A DNA stretch of 64,000 nt, taken from an uncultured Prevotellaceae bacterium (GTDB lineage Bacteria; Bacteroidota; Bacteroidia; Bacteroidales; Bacteroidaceae). Shown one piece after another: positions 1 to 11,181 of the stretch. Within the stretch, counting starts at the first letter, position 1. Each line of letters begins with the position of its first letter. The position numbers and the translations under genes were made by a program. The notes beneath the pieces were generated by a model. That model made no database searches and was not told the origin of the DNA. It worked only from the letters and a program-made list of their open reading frames with translations. The stretch is taken from NCBI GenBank assembly GCA_900315105.1, contig OMXX01000024.1, positions 62,001 to 126,000 of the forward strand, read 5' to 3'.

Positions 1-813
1 GACTCAATGAACCTGTCACCTATATGGCTTGTGCGTAATCTGCTTCAGGAACAGGCATCGGAAAGCTATCTGTCACAAGGCACTATGCCAATAAGCGTAA
101 GAGGCATAGGACCCGATGCAGAGCGATTGCTGAAGGAATACGGTATGGTGCAATGGAGCACTTACTGTCCTGATAACCTCAACAGCAAGGCTTTGGCAAG
201 ACTTGTCAGGCAGAAGGTGAAGATTGCCATAAATAACCACATGGGTTTGGAAAGGCTTAACAAGGACGTGGACGATGCCCTGCCATTCATTCCACACAAC
301 CTTAGAAAAGGCTTCTATCTGTATAGCGCGCACTATACGCCGAAGCAGTTTGGGGAAAGTATTCTCTATGGTATAAACTTTACTTGGCTAACATCCTACA
401 AGCATCATCCATACGGCGAGCCTTTCGTACTCGAAGTGCCTGATAACCACCGTCGTCATGCTCTTATGAACGTACCTCTCAACGACATGTATTCTCAGGT
501 TGTAGAGGCTCTGAAAAAACACCATCCTGTATATTGGGAAGGTGCAATGCCAAGCAAGAGAAAACCATCAATCGATGGTGATGTCACAACCCTTCGCCAA
601 CGCTCCTTTGAACGTTTCCATACTACCGATCAGCACGCTATGGCTATAGTAGGCATGATCAAGACAAAGAAAGGCGACATACGCTTTATTTGCAAGAACT
701 CATGGGGAAAAGAGTGGGGTAACAACGGCTACTGTCTTATGTCTAAGGAAGAATTCCTTATCAACACTATCCTCGTTGGAATAGTGGGAAAAGGGCTACC
801 TTATAGTGTTTAG
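1..813 (+). CDS. C1-family (papain/bleomycin-hydrolase-like) cysteine peptidase, 5' truncated by window
   Basis: The open frame runs from the first base of the window, so the N-terminus is missing; the first in-window ATG at 7 is probably internal. The C-terminal half of a papain-fold protease is visible: a His in DQHAMAIVG (codon 634-636) and an Asn in CKNSWGKEWGNNGY (codon 697-699) match the catalytic His and Asn of family C1. The catalytic Cys lies in a helix just before the 'NLSP' segment in this family and would be upstream of the window. The remaining 270 residues include a long insertion between the Cys helix and the His, as in bleomycin hydrolases. No terminator follows. Export cannot be judged without the N-terminus. 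Confidence 0.75.
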   Translation, partial: DSMNLSPIWLVRNLLQEQASESYLSQGTMPISVRGIGPDAERLLKEYGMVQWSTYCPDNLNSKALARLVRQKVKIAINNHMGLERLNKDVDDALPFIPHNLRKGFYLYSAHYTPKQFGESILYGINFTWLTSYKHHPYGEPFVLEVPDNHRRHALMNVPLNDMYSQVVEALKKHHPVYWEGAMPSKRKPSIDGDVTTLRQRSFERFHTTDQHAMAIVGMIKTKKGDIRFICKNSWGKEWGNNGYCLMSKEEFLINTILVGIVGKGLPYSV

Positions 814-831
814 AAAGCGCGGGCGTTAGAG

Positions 832-873
832 ATTGCCACCAACACCCATCACCCAACACCTATCACCCAATGG
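832..873. repeat. ACACCCA-type short repeat
   Basis: A run of related heptamers (CCACCAACACCCATCACCCA and continuation) lies between two convergent genes. An inverted copy lies at 25030-25072, upstream of the ABC ATPase, and a fragment at 25171-25199 before the tRNA. This is a dispersed low-complexity repeat of unknown role. Confidence 0.6.
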
Positions 874-876
874 TAG

Positions 877-2514
877 TTATTTGATTTTGAGTATCTGTAG
901 TCTCTCTCCTGTAAGATATAGAATCAGATGTTTTTCCTTCCTTTCGGTATATATAACGTCATTGCTTACGAGAGTGGCTTTGCCTTTGTTTATACACCAT
1001 AGGTCATGTTTATGACCATGACCTACCAACGGCTCAACAAAACTGTTTTCTCCCAAACTCGAAGTGACTACATAGATATCTTGTGGCATATATTCCTTTG
1101 TCGGACTTGAGGTTGACATATTCAGGATATTGCCTTTGTTTGTCATAATCAGTACGCTGTCATTAGCTGAGTTGATAGCTGTAAATGTGTTGTCCGCATT
1201 TTTCTTTAGGTACTTATCATCAACGATATAAAAACTATAGGCACCCGTTATGGTAGTGTCGTGCGGAGCTATGTTCATCTTGTTGGTCGTAAGGTCATAG
1301 ATAGCCTCACGGTCGTTGAAGAGCAAGCGTAGGGTGTTGTTTGATTTTGTAGCAGAATTTACAGATTCATCGATTTCAACAGGCTGGAAGAACAGTTGAT
1401 AGCCATCATTCGCATTGAAAGCTGCGATGAATGGTTTTTCCTTATGCTGTATTTGTCCGCTACCATAAATTGCCAGTGCATTGCTTACCATGAAAACGGT
1501 ATCATTTTTGAGAAAAATCTGTGATTGTGTAGCCTTTTCAGGGAATTCAGTTTTCCAAATCTCGGTCATGTCATCGTTAAAGCAGCGAATACAGTTACGA
1601 TCAGCAAAATAGTTCTTTCCTAACTCTGGAATGATATTGGAATGTAGTCCTGCTATTTTGTAAGCACTTGGTGCACAGTTGAAAGAGCGATATGTAGGGA
1701 TATATACAGGGTAATAGCTAGGATTAACTCCCATCATGCCTCCTGCTATTCCTGCTGCAACTCCAGCAGCAACTCCGATAAGGATAGAGGTGAAGACTGT
1801 CTTCTTATTGGTTATGGTTGTCTTTGATTCCAGTTTCTTCATCTCACCGGTTTGCCAGTTGATGCGGATAAGATCCCTCGATATAACATAGTCGCTTATG
1901 CTATCTATTGTCTGATTGTATGTCAAGCCATCATCAATATTCAACAGTTTCTTCTCTTGCCATATCTTCTCACCTGTGGTCATAGAATAGGCTGTAACCT
2001 TGGCATAATCATTAAAACGGTTCTGTGAGAAGAGAAGAAGATTGTCGTTCACATGACCAAAAAACATCTCATTTGACTTTAGATTCAGCAACACTGCTTT
2101 TGAATCTAAGTCAATAGTAGAAACATTATTCATGCTCATTTCCGATATGCTGGTCTTTGATAAGACATAATCATCATCATTCCATTTGAATACTTTGGAA
2201 TACAGTTTCTTGCCATCGGAAATGCGATAAACACTTAATAAGGCCTTTGGTCTTTTCTCGTTTCTTGTAGCAGGGTCTATGCTCAGGAATCCTATATTCT
2301 CACCCCAGTCATCGGTGAAGACACTAAATACATCATCATTAGGAACCTTTACATCCTGCAACTTGTAATATGGAGTTTCGTTATAATCTTTGTTGAAAAC
2401 AACTTCGTTCTGCAACTGCAGTAAAGCGTTATGTACAGAAATAGTATCGTTTTTTGACATAGCATTACTAACCGCAAAGGTAAGTAAGGCCACAAAAATT
2501 GCTATTCGCTTCAT
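877..2514 (-). CDS. Secreted beta-propeller-like protein of unknown function (paralogue of 12543-14198)
   Basis: The product has 545 residues. It has an N-terminal signal peptide (MKRIAIFVALLTFAVSNAMS) and repeated strands that resemble a PQQ/WD-type propeller, e.g. VTAYSMTTGEKIWQEKK and FNANDGYQLFFQP. A glycine/alanine-rich hydrophobic stretch (about 243-266, ILIGVAAGVAAGIAGGMMG) in the middle could be a membrane segment or an inter-blade insertion. It is clearly homologous along its length to the protein at 12543-14198; both keep the 'GKNYFADRN' and 'IWKTEFPEKAT/TWKIELPEKAT' blocks. I do not recognise a function. A -7 type element (CAAAAGTA, minus strand) lies at 2557-2564, about 43 bp before the start codon. 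Confidence 0.8.
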   Translation of the reverse strand: MKRIAIFVALLTFAVSNAMSKNDTISVHNALLQLQNEVVFNKDYNETPYYKLQDVKVPNDDVFSVFTDDWGENIGFLSIDPATRNEKRPKALLSVYRISDGKKLYSKVFKWNDDDYVLSKTSISEMSMNNVSTIDLDSKAVLLNLKSNEMFFGHVNDNLLLFSQNRFNDYAKVTAYSMTTGEKIWQEKKLLNIDDGLTYNQTIDSISDYVISRDLIRINWQTGEMKKLESKTTITNKKTVFTSILIGVAAGVAAGIAGGMMGVNPSYYPVYIPTYRSFNCAPSAYKIAGLHSNIIPELGKNYFADRNCIRCFNDDMTEIWKTEFPEKATQSQIFLKNDTVFMVSNALAIYGSGQIQHKEKPFIAAFNANDGYQLFFQPVEIDESVNSATKSNNTLRLLFNDREAIYDLTTNKMNIAPHDTTITGAYSFYIVDDKYLKKNADNTFTAINSANDSVLIMTNKGNILNMSTSSPTKEYMPQDIYVVTSSLGENSFVEPLVGHGHKHDLWCINKGKATLVSNDVIYTERKEKHLILYLTGERLQILKIK

Positions 2515-2713
2515 CTATATTTTCGTTTTGTTATATCGTCTTTATTTTTGTGAAGGCAAAAGTAATCAAAAAATATAATACTACCAAGAAAAACACACTT
2601 ATTCTATCATTTAAACAATACATTCACCCACTTATTCCGTTTCAATAGCTATCTTTACCCACTTATTCTGCTTTTCCTATTTATAGAGGGAAAGAATCTT
2701 TGTAAAACACATT

Positions 2714-2760
2714 AACAGCCCTTACGGACTGCCCTATTAGGTGTCGCACCTTCGGCGTTC
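2714..2760 (+). repeat. 47-nt dispersed repeat, copy 1
   Basis: It begins AACAGCCCTTACGGACTGCC and continues with CCTATTAGGTGTCGCACC. A second copy of the same length, about 80% identical, is at 22172-22218. Its second half contains a small ACCTTCGGCG hairpin-like segment. Confidence 0.7.
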
Positions 2761-2796
2761 ATTCGCGACAACTAACGCATTAGTAACACCTTGCTA

Positions 2797-2945
2797 TTTG
2801 CTTTCGCTTTCTAAAAAACAGGATAAAACCAATTAAAACATATAAAAACAAAAATGTTTTACCTTGTTTTCTTTTGTTTTTATTGGTATTTCTAAATGGC
2901 GAAAACAACTCATTATTGTCAGTTAAAAAGCGAAAGCAAGTCGTT
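2797..2945 (+). repeat. Composite inverted-repeat element upstream of GH3
   Basis: It starts with TTGCTTTCGCTTT at 2798 and ends with the inverse AAAGCGAAAGCAA at 2927-2939. The first 55 bp (2797-2851) match 5763-5818 downstream of GH3 at roughly 85-90%, in the same orientation. The ATTATTGTCAGTTAAA segment near 2912-2927 also recurs at 5920-5936. No coding capacity is seen, so this is a MITE-like or REP-like unit. Confidence 0.65.
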
Positions 2946-3104
2946 ATTAACAGCCAATACCAAACAGCAAAACACCCAATACCAAATAATCGGGATGATT
3001 ACGTGTTTTTCGTTTTGGTGCATGGAGTAGGCGAAATTACAATGAAATGTGGGATTTTCTCAGTATATTTTCGTACCTTTGCAGTATATTATTCTATTTT
3101 AAAC

Positions 3105-5732
3105 ATGAAGAAATCGTTTATTATAGCCTTAGGGCTGAGTTTAACAACCTCTATCATTAATGCTCAGGCACTCCTGCCTTATCAGGATGCGAAATTGAGT
3201 GCTTCGGAGCGTGCTAACGACCTGTTGAAGCGTCTGACCTTGGAAGAGAAGGTGGGGCTGATGATGGATCAGTCAAAACCTGTGGCACGCCTTGGTGTGA
3301 AACCTTATCAATGGTGGAATGAAGCGCTGCATGGTGTGGCTCGAAATGGTGTTGCCACAATGTTTCCTCAGGCGATTGGTCTGGCTGCAACGTTTGATAC
3401 TAACCTGGTGCAGGAGTGTTTCGACATTGCAAGTACTGAGGCTCGCGTGAAGAACCGTCTGGCGCGTGAAAAGAGCAAGGATAACATCCGCAGATATCAG
3501 GGTCTCACATTCTGGACTCCTAACGTGAACATCTTCCGTGACCCACGTTGGGGACGCGGTCAGGAGACATACGGTGAGGATCCATATCTCACAAGTCGTA
3601 TGGGCGTGGCTGTTGTCAATGGTCTTCAGGGACCTGACGGCAACAAGACTCATGCCTGTGCAAAGCATTATGCCGTTCATAGCGGTCCGGAATGGAACCG
3701 CCATGTGTTCAATGCAGATAATGTGGCAAGTCGTGACCTGTGGGAGACCTATCTGCCTGCGTTCAAGGCTCTCGTGACAGAGGCAAAGGTGAAAGAGGTG
3801 ATGTGTGCCTACAACCGTTATGAGAATGAGCCATGCTGCGGTTCAAGTCGTCTGCTCACACAGATTCTGCGCAACGACTGGGGCTTTGACGGACTTGTGA
3901 CAAGTGACTGCTGGGCAATCAATGACTTCTACACCCCGGGCGCTCACATGACTGAGCCTGATACTATACATGCGGATGCAAAGGCAGTATGGAGCGGTAC
4001 TGACCTTGAGTGTGGCGGTTCTTACGCCTCACTTCCCGAGGCTGTGCGTCAGGGACTCATAACCGAGAACCGTATCGACCAGTCAGTATTCCGTCTGCTC
4101 AAGGCTCGCTTCGAGCTTGGTGAGATGGATGAGAGGACACCATACGATGATATTCCTGCATCAGTCATAGCTTGTGCTGAGCATAAGGCAAAGAGTCTGC
4201 AAGCAGCTCGCGAGGGTATCGTGCTTCTTAAGAATGACCGCCCGGCAAATGGCAAGGGTGCTCCGTTGCTGCCTCTGAATTCCCGTCAGACAATAGCGGT
4301 TGTGGGTCCTAATGCCAATGACAGTATCATGCTTTGGGGTAACTATAACGGTACTCCTGATGCTACCACCACCATTCTTGACGGAATACGTAAGTATGTG
4401 AAGCCGAACAAGCTGATTTACTCTCAGGGTTGCGGACTTGCACAAACCACCAGCTATAGGAGTTGGATGGGTGTTGGTCGTTCGGCTGGAGAACAAGGCT
4501 GGTATGCAGCCTATTACAATACTACGGACTTCAGCGGACCTGTAGCTGCCTACGGCCGTTACAAGAACGCTATGCAGCTCTATACCTATGGAGGTACTAC
4601 TTTCCGTGCAGGTGTGAATACAGAGGACTTCTCAGCTATCTATAAGACAACAATCAATACCCCGAAAGCAAGTAATATAGAGTTTGACATCAAGGCTTCA
4701 TGTGCTAAGATTCAGTTGCTTGTGAATGGCGAGGTTGTGAAGGAGGCTGAGGGACGCTTGGGTAATCGTGGAAGTAAGGAACCAGTGTATGTTCTCTCTA
4801 CAGAGGCTGGTAAGACATACGAGCTTGAGCTTCGCTATGTAGGTGGCAAGGGTATCAACGCGCTGATGTTTGATATGGGTAACACTGCTCAATTCGATGA
4901 TGATGAGTTGATAAAGCAGCTTCGTCCTGCCGATGTAGTTGTCTTTGTAGGTGGTATCTCTCCTAGCCTTGAAGGTGAGGAGATGCCTGTACAGATAGAA
5001 GGCTTCAAGGGCGGTGACCGTACTGATATTCAGCTTCCGCGTGTTCAGCGTGAGCTCATTGCCAAGATTCACAAGGCAGGCAAGCGCATCGTATATGTCA
5101 ACTGCTCAGGTTCTGCAATGGCTATGGTTCCAGAAGAAGAGAACTGCGATGCTATGATGCAGGTGTTCTACCCGGGTCAGATGGGTGGTCAGGCAGTGGC
5201 AGAGACACTCTTTGGCGACAACAATCCGTCAGGCCGTCTGCCTCTCACTTTCTATAAGGATACGCTTCAGATGCCAGGTTTCCTTGATTACAGCATGAAG
5301 GGCCGTACATATCGCTATATGAAAGAGAAGCCTCAGTTCTGCTTCGGTCATGGACTCTCATACACAACATTCTCTTATGGAGATGCAAAGCTTGTTCCTG
5401 CTTCATATACGGCAGATGGCAAAATGACAAAGGAGAAGATCATTATCCCTGTTACCAATACCGGTTCGCGTGATGGCGCGGAGGTTGTCCAGCTCTATGT
5501 TCAGCGTCCGGATGATAGTGAAGGTCCTGTGAAGACTCTTCGTGGTTTCAAGCGTGTGAATGTGGCTAAGGGTGAAACCGTGAATGTGGAATTGGATATT
5601 GATGATGAGACTTTCTCATGGTATGATGTTCACACAGGATGTATGATGGCTCTAAGTGGTCGTTACAACATTCTCTACGGTGGTTCTTCAGACGATAGCT
5701 GCCTAAAGACTCTTGAGGTTACAAGACCGTAG
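3105..5732 (+). CDS. Glycoside hydrolase family 3 beta-xylosidase/beta-glucosidase with PA14 insertion
   Basis: This is a secreted GH3 enzyme of 876 residues that removes terminal beta-linked sugars, probably xylose given its neighbours. I chose the ATG at 3105 because it begins a signal peptide (MKKSFIIALGLSLTTSIINA) 24 bp after a TACCTTTG box; a longer frame reaches back into a repeat. Family signs are WWNEALHGVARNG, KHYAVHSGPEWNRH and the nucleophile Asp268 in TSDCWAI. A PA14-type insertion covers about residues 460-600 (GWYAAYYNTTDFSGP), and a fibronectin-like domain closes the protein (about 790-876). The domain order resembles Prevotella bryantii Xyl3A-type xylosidases. Glucosidase activity cannot be excluded from sequence. 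Composite repeats lie on both sides of the gene. Confidence 0.9.
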   Translation: MKKSFIIALGLSLTTSIINAQALLPYQDAKLSASERANDLLKRLTLEEKVGLMMDQSKPVARLGVKPYQWWNEALHGVARNGVATMFPQAIGLAATFDTNLVQECFDIASTEARVKNRLAREKSKDNIRRYQGLTFWTPNVNIFRDPRWGRGQETYGEDPYLTSRMGVAVVNGLQGPDGNKTHACAKHYAVHSGPEWNRHVFNADNVASRDLWETYLPAFKALVTEAKVKEVMCAYNRYENEPCCGSSRLLTQILRNDWGFDGLVTSDCWAINDFYTPGAHMTEPDTIHADAKAVWSGTDLECGGSYASLPEAVRQGLITENRIDQSVFRLLKARFELGEMDERTPYDDIPASVIACAEHKAKSLQAAREGIVLLKNDRPANGKGAPLLPLNSRQTIAVVGPNANDSIMLWGNYNGTPDATTTILDGIRKYVKPNKLIYSQGCGLAQTTSYRSWMGVGRSAGEQGWYAAYYNTTDFSGPVAAYGRYKNAMQLYTYGGTTFRAGVNTEDFSAIYKTTINTPKASNIEFDIKASCAKIQLLVNGEVVKEAEGRLGNRGSKEPVYVLSTEAGKTYELELRYVGGKGINALMFDMGNTAQFDDDELIKQLRPADVVVFVGGISPSLEGEEMPVQIEGFKGGDRTDIQLPRVQRELIAKIHKAGKRIVYVNCSGSAMAMVPEEENCDAMMQVFYPGQMGGQAVAETLFGDNNPSGRLPLTFYKDTLQMPGFLDYSMKGRTYRYMKEKPQFCFGHGLSYTTFSYGDAKLVPASYTADGKMTKEKIIIPVTNTGSRDGAEVVQLYVQRPDDSEGPVKTLRGFKRVNVAKGETVNVELDIDDETFSWYDVHTGCMMALSGRYNILYGGSSDDSCLKTLEVTRP

Positions 5733-5762
5733 GCATTAATTGATAATTGATAATTGATAATG

Positions 5763-6028
5763 GTTGCTTTCGCCATCTAAAAAAACAGAGCAAAACCAAT
5801 AAAAACATATAAAAACAATAGGTGACGCAACTCCGTTGCTGAACTGACAATAATTACCAATCTTACCAATCTTCAACCAATAAAATGGATATTTATGGAA
5901 AAAGATTGCGTAGATTGGTAATTATTGTCAGTTAAAGCACCAGAGGTGCGTTTATATTGAAATTGTTCGCCAAGGCTCACCAAGCTATGCAAGTTCTTCG
6001 CTGAAGCAAGTCGTCAAACTGACGTTAT
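5763..6028 (+). repeat. Composite repeat element downstream of GH3, with perfect 22-bp inverted repeat
   Basis: The left 55 bp match 2797-2851. Inside, AACTGACAATAATTACCAAT begins a perfect 22-bp arm at 5842-5863, whose exact inverse is at 5912-5933 (48-bp spacer). Small palindromes flank it (GCAACTCCGTTGC; GCACCAGAGGTGC). The right end, with GCAAGTCGTCAAACTGACGT (6008-6027), resembles ends near 2936, 42062 and 42993. The region is non-coding. Confidence 0.65.
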
Positions 6029-6322
6029 TTACTTTGTGGATAGCAACGATGAGACCCTTTCTTTTAAGGTGCGATAGTCCTCCAGCACATTCCAGATGGC
6101 ATCTTCGGAAAGGACGCCCCGTTTCAGGGTATTGGGTAGCCTACCCTGCTCATCGTCGGCAAAGTCCTGTTTCCAAGTGTCACTACCATAGTAGGTGTCA
6201 AGTTCATGGAGCGCGTCTTGTGCGGCCTCATACTCGTCAAGGGCATCGTTCAACACTCTTAGCGCATTTGTGACACGCTCAAGATTCTGCTCCATACGTT
6301 CTATTCGTTCTGTCTGTTTCAT
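6029..6322 (-). CDS. DUF4298-family small protein
   Basis: This cytoplasmic protein has 97 residues and no signal peptide. A longer frame begins at a TTG (6346), but the ATG at 6322 (MKQTERIERMEQNLERV) fits the family better. The N-terminal half is a heptad-like helix; the C-terminal half carries the family pattern YYGSDTWKQDFADDEQGRLP and LKRGVLSEDAIWNVLEDY. DUF4298 proteins are small and of unknown function. The gene stands alone between GH3 and GH5, ends against the composite repeat, and has no visible link to polysaccharide use. Confidence 0.8.
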   Translation of the reverse strand: MKQTERIERMEQNLERVTNALRVLNDALDEYEAAQDALHELDTYYGSDTWKQDFADDEQGRLPNTLKRGVLSEDAIWNVLEDYRTLKERVSSLLSTK

Positions 6323-6507
6323 GACTCGGTTTTTTGTTCTTTCCAATTATGCGAAGGCAAAAATACAATTATTTTTTCAGATTACATCATTTCCGATATA
6401 AAAAATCATTTGTCAGACATTTTTATATGCTTGCTGGTATAATAGCGCGAGTGAGGTGAATTCAGGTTATTTAACTAATTTTTATACTTTGTATAAATTT
6501 ATTTTAG

Positions 6508-6515
6508 TAAATTTG
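6508..6515 (+). promoter_or_regulatory. Probable -7 element for GH5
   Basis: TAAATTTG fits TAnnTTTG and lies 64 bp before the GH5 start. A TTTG at 6488-6491 is 16 bp upstream, shorter than the usual 19-20 bp spacing, so the -33 assignment is weak. Confidence 0.5.
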
Positions 6516-6579
6516 CACCTGATTTGACTAACTGTAATATAAAAAAACTCAACTTAAACAATAACTAAAACAAGAATAA

Positions 6580-8502
6580 ATGACAAAATTGTTACACGGA
6601 ACTTGGAGGCTCTCTCTTTTGGCTCTCCTTATGACTGTTTCTAACGAAACGATGGCGTGGCGCGGAATGCGTATGCCTGAACTGTTTGTGAAAGGCCGTT
6701 ACCTCATGGCTAAGGATGTGAACGGTAATGACAGTATCGTCAATCTGCATGGCTTTGGCCAGACCTATTCCCCTTGGTTCAACGAGAGAGGAAACGGATG
6801 GGGATGGGGCAAAAACCCAAGCGCATGCCTCACGTATAATCAGGGTGTGATAAAAAAGATGCTCGATAAGGGCTGGATGGTGAACTGGATGCGTCTGCAC
6901 ATGGATCCTCATTGGAGTAATAACGATTCAAAGGTGGAAGAGTGGAAGACAGCTAACCCTGGCAAGAACTACGATGAGAGCATTATCTATGCATTCGATA
7001 TGGATCTCTTCAAGAAATATCTTGATGAGGTTTTCGTTCCTATGGCTGAATATGCCATTGATAACGGTCTTTATGTGGTGATGCGCCCACCTGGCGTATG
7101 CCCAGAAAAACTTGCGATAGGTGATGAATATCAGGAGTATCTCATAAAGGTTTGGACCTACGTTTGCAGTCATGAGAAGCTGAAGAACAACCCTTATGTT
7201 ATGTTTGAGCTTGCCAACGAGCCTATAAATATGAGGGGTGATGACGGTCAATATACAAGTTGGTCGGACGGTTCTCAGAAGAATTGCACAAAGTTCTTCC
7301 AGAAGGTTGTTGACGAGATTCGTGCCGTTGGCTGTAACAATATCCTCTGGGTTCCAGGTCTTGCATATCAGCAGAATTATCAGGGCTATGTGAAGTATCC
7401 TATCGAGGAACGTGAGGGCGGACTTGGCATTGGCTATGCGGTGCATTGCTATCCGGGTTGGTATGGTTCTGACTCAGAGGTTGCAAGTGCCGAGCAGAAG
7501 GTAGTGACCAACGGAGCAGGCTATGTTGAGTTCAGTACCGGTTGGGATAACAGCATCTCGGGTATTGCTGCAAAGGCGCCTATCTTGGTAACGGAGATGG
7601 ACTGGGCTCCTAAGAAATACGACAGCTCTTGGGGTAAGGCTACAACCGGCACAGAGGGTGGTGTTGGCTTTGGTGCTAACTTCCATTTCATCATGGATAA
7701 GACTGGTAACGTTAGCTGGATGCTCTTTACCGATGCTGACAAACTCGCAAGATATGATGACAGCAAGCCTGACGGCAATAGCTTCTACACCGACCCAGAG
7801 GCTTGTGTACGTCCTATCTTCCGTTGGTATAAGCAGTATGCTGAGATTCCGAACTACTCTTCATACACTCCAGAGCGTGAGCAGCATATTCTGGATTCTA
7901 TTAAGCATGTGAAGGATTCTATTGCCAGCATTCCTTGGTATTATCCTAACGATGAGGACATGTTCAATCCAAGTATCTGGGAGACTGGTTCTGTAACAAC
8001 AAACTCAGATGGTACGTTCACTCTCAAAGTAGGTCAATATGGTTTTGGAGGATTCAAGTTTACAGGTGGTCGTGATTTTTCAAAATTCAGGTATCTTGTA
8101 TTAAACCTTGCGGCTGCTCCTACGTCAAACAATTGGTCGTTGCGCCTTTTTGATGGTAATGACTATTTTGGTGCCCATTCTGAACTTAGTGTTGGCAAGA
8201 AGACGCGCGTTGTGGTTGATCTTCAGAATACGAAGAAAACCAATGGTGTAAAACTGGATGTCTCTCATATCTATATCCTCGGACTGTGGGATCGTGGTAA
8301 CTCTCCTATCAAGATTAAGGACATCTATGTAACCAACAATGCCGACTATTCACCAGAGGTAGCGACGGGTATTGAGGATATCGCTATCACCCGAAACCCA
8401 TCAGCTGACACCCATGTGTTCAACCTCAACGGTCAGCGTGTAGTTGAACCAAAGAAGGGTCAGATCTATATCTGTAATGGAAGGAAGATCATTAACAATT
8501 AA
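6580..8502 (+). CDS. Secreted glycoside hydrolase family 5 endo-glycanase
   Basis: The product has 640 residues with an N-terminal signal sequence ending near SNETMAW. The GH5 barrel spans about 50-430, with the acid/base Glu214 in FELANEP and the nucleophile Glu339 in ILVTEMDW; NLHGFGQTYSP and MRLHMDPHW are active-site loops. A beta-rich C-terminal module (about 450-590) looks like a carbohydrate-binding domain. The tail FNLNGQRVVEPKKGQIYI plus a basic end is a motif common at the C-terminus of secreted Prevotella proteins, suggesting a sorting or surface signal. The substrate cannot be fixed from sequence; the GH3 and GH10 neighbours suggest xylan, while mannan or beta-glucan are alternatives. 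The gene has its own promoter. Confidence 0.88.
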   Translation: MTKLLHGTWRLSLLALLMTVSNETMAWRGMRMPELFVKGRYLMAKDVNGNDSIVNLHGFGQTYSPWFNERGNGWGWGKNPSACLTYNQGVIKKMLDKGWMVNWMRLHMDPHWSNNDSKVEEWKTANPGKNYDESIIYAFDMDLFKKYLDEVFVPMAEYAIDNGLYVVMRPPGVCPEKLAIGDEYQEYLIKVWTYVCSHEKLKNNPYVMFELANEPINMRGDDGQYTSWSDGSQKNCTKFFQKVVDEIRAVGCNNILWVPGLAYQQNYQGYVKYPIEEREGGLGIGYAVHCYPGWYGSDSEVASAEQKVVTNGAGYVEFSTGWDNSISGIAAKAPILVTEMDWAPKKYDSSWGKATTGTEGGVGFGANFHFIMDKTGNVSWMLFTDADKLARYDDSKPDGNSFYTDPEACVRPIFRWYKQYAEIPNYSSYTPEREQHILDSIKHVKDSIASIPWYYPNDEDMFNPSIWETGSVTTNSDGTFTLKVGQYGFGGFKFTGGRDFSKFRYLVLNLAAAPTSNNWSLRLFDGNDYFGAHSELSVGKKTRVVVDLQNTKKTNGVKLDVSHIYILGLWDRGNSPIKIKDIYVTNNADYSPEVATGIEDIAITRNPSADTHVFNLNGQRVVEPKKGQIYICNGRKIINN

Positions 8503-8527
8503 CAATTAATAATTAACAATTAACATG

Positions 8528-10929
<2,402 letters not shown>

Positions 10930-10958
10930 AAGTTTATAATCAATCAAAAATAACAAAA

Positions 10959-10991
10959 AGCAGATTGCTGTAGTGGCAGTCTGCTTTTTTT
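10959..10991 (+). terminator. Rho-independent terminator after GH10-CE1
   Basis: A ten-pair stem AGCAGATTGC / GCAGTCTGCT (one G-T wobble) with a 7-nt loop, followed by a T run. Nearly the same hairpin recurs at 12482-12513. Confidence 0.9.
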
Positions 10992-11036
10992 ATAGAAAAA
11001 AACTATCAAAAACTATGCACTTTTATTTTTTATTAG

Positions 11037-11044
11037 TACCTTTG
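11037..11044 (+). promoter_or_regulatory. -7 element upstream of the outer-membrane protein gene
   Basis: TACCTTTG fits TAnnTTTG, 137 bp before the start codon, so the 5' leader is long. No TTTG is seen at the usual distance. Confidence 0.5.
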
Positions 11045-11181
11045 CATGATCATTAGGATTTCTCTATTATTGTATCTATCACAAAGATAGAAGAAAAAAC
11101 TGACGTGACATAATTAAGAGCCATAACTTATTGCATATAAACTTAATGAAATATAAAAACTATAATACAAAATAAAGGTCT

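Larger units (their letters stand above)
2515..3104. other. Intergenic region with dispersed repeats and the GH3 promoter
   Basis: This 590-bp gap holds no convincing gene. It contains the minus-strand promoter of the propeller gene, three copies of CACTTATTC at 2596, 2629 and 2660 (spaced 33 and 31 bp), a 47-nt dispersed repeat (2714-2760), a composite inverted-repeat element (2797-2945), and a plus-strand -7 box TACCTTTG at 3074-3081 serving the GH3 gene, with the start codon 24 bp downstream. Confidence 0.6.
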
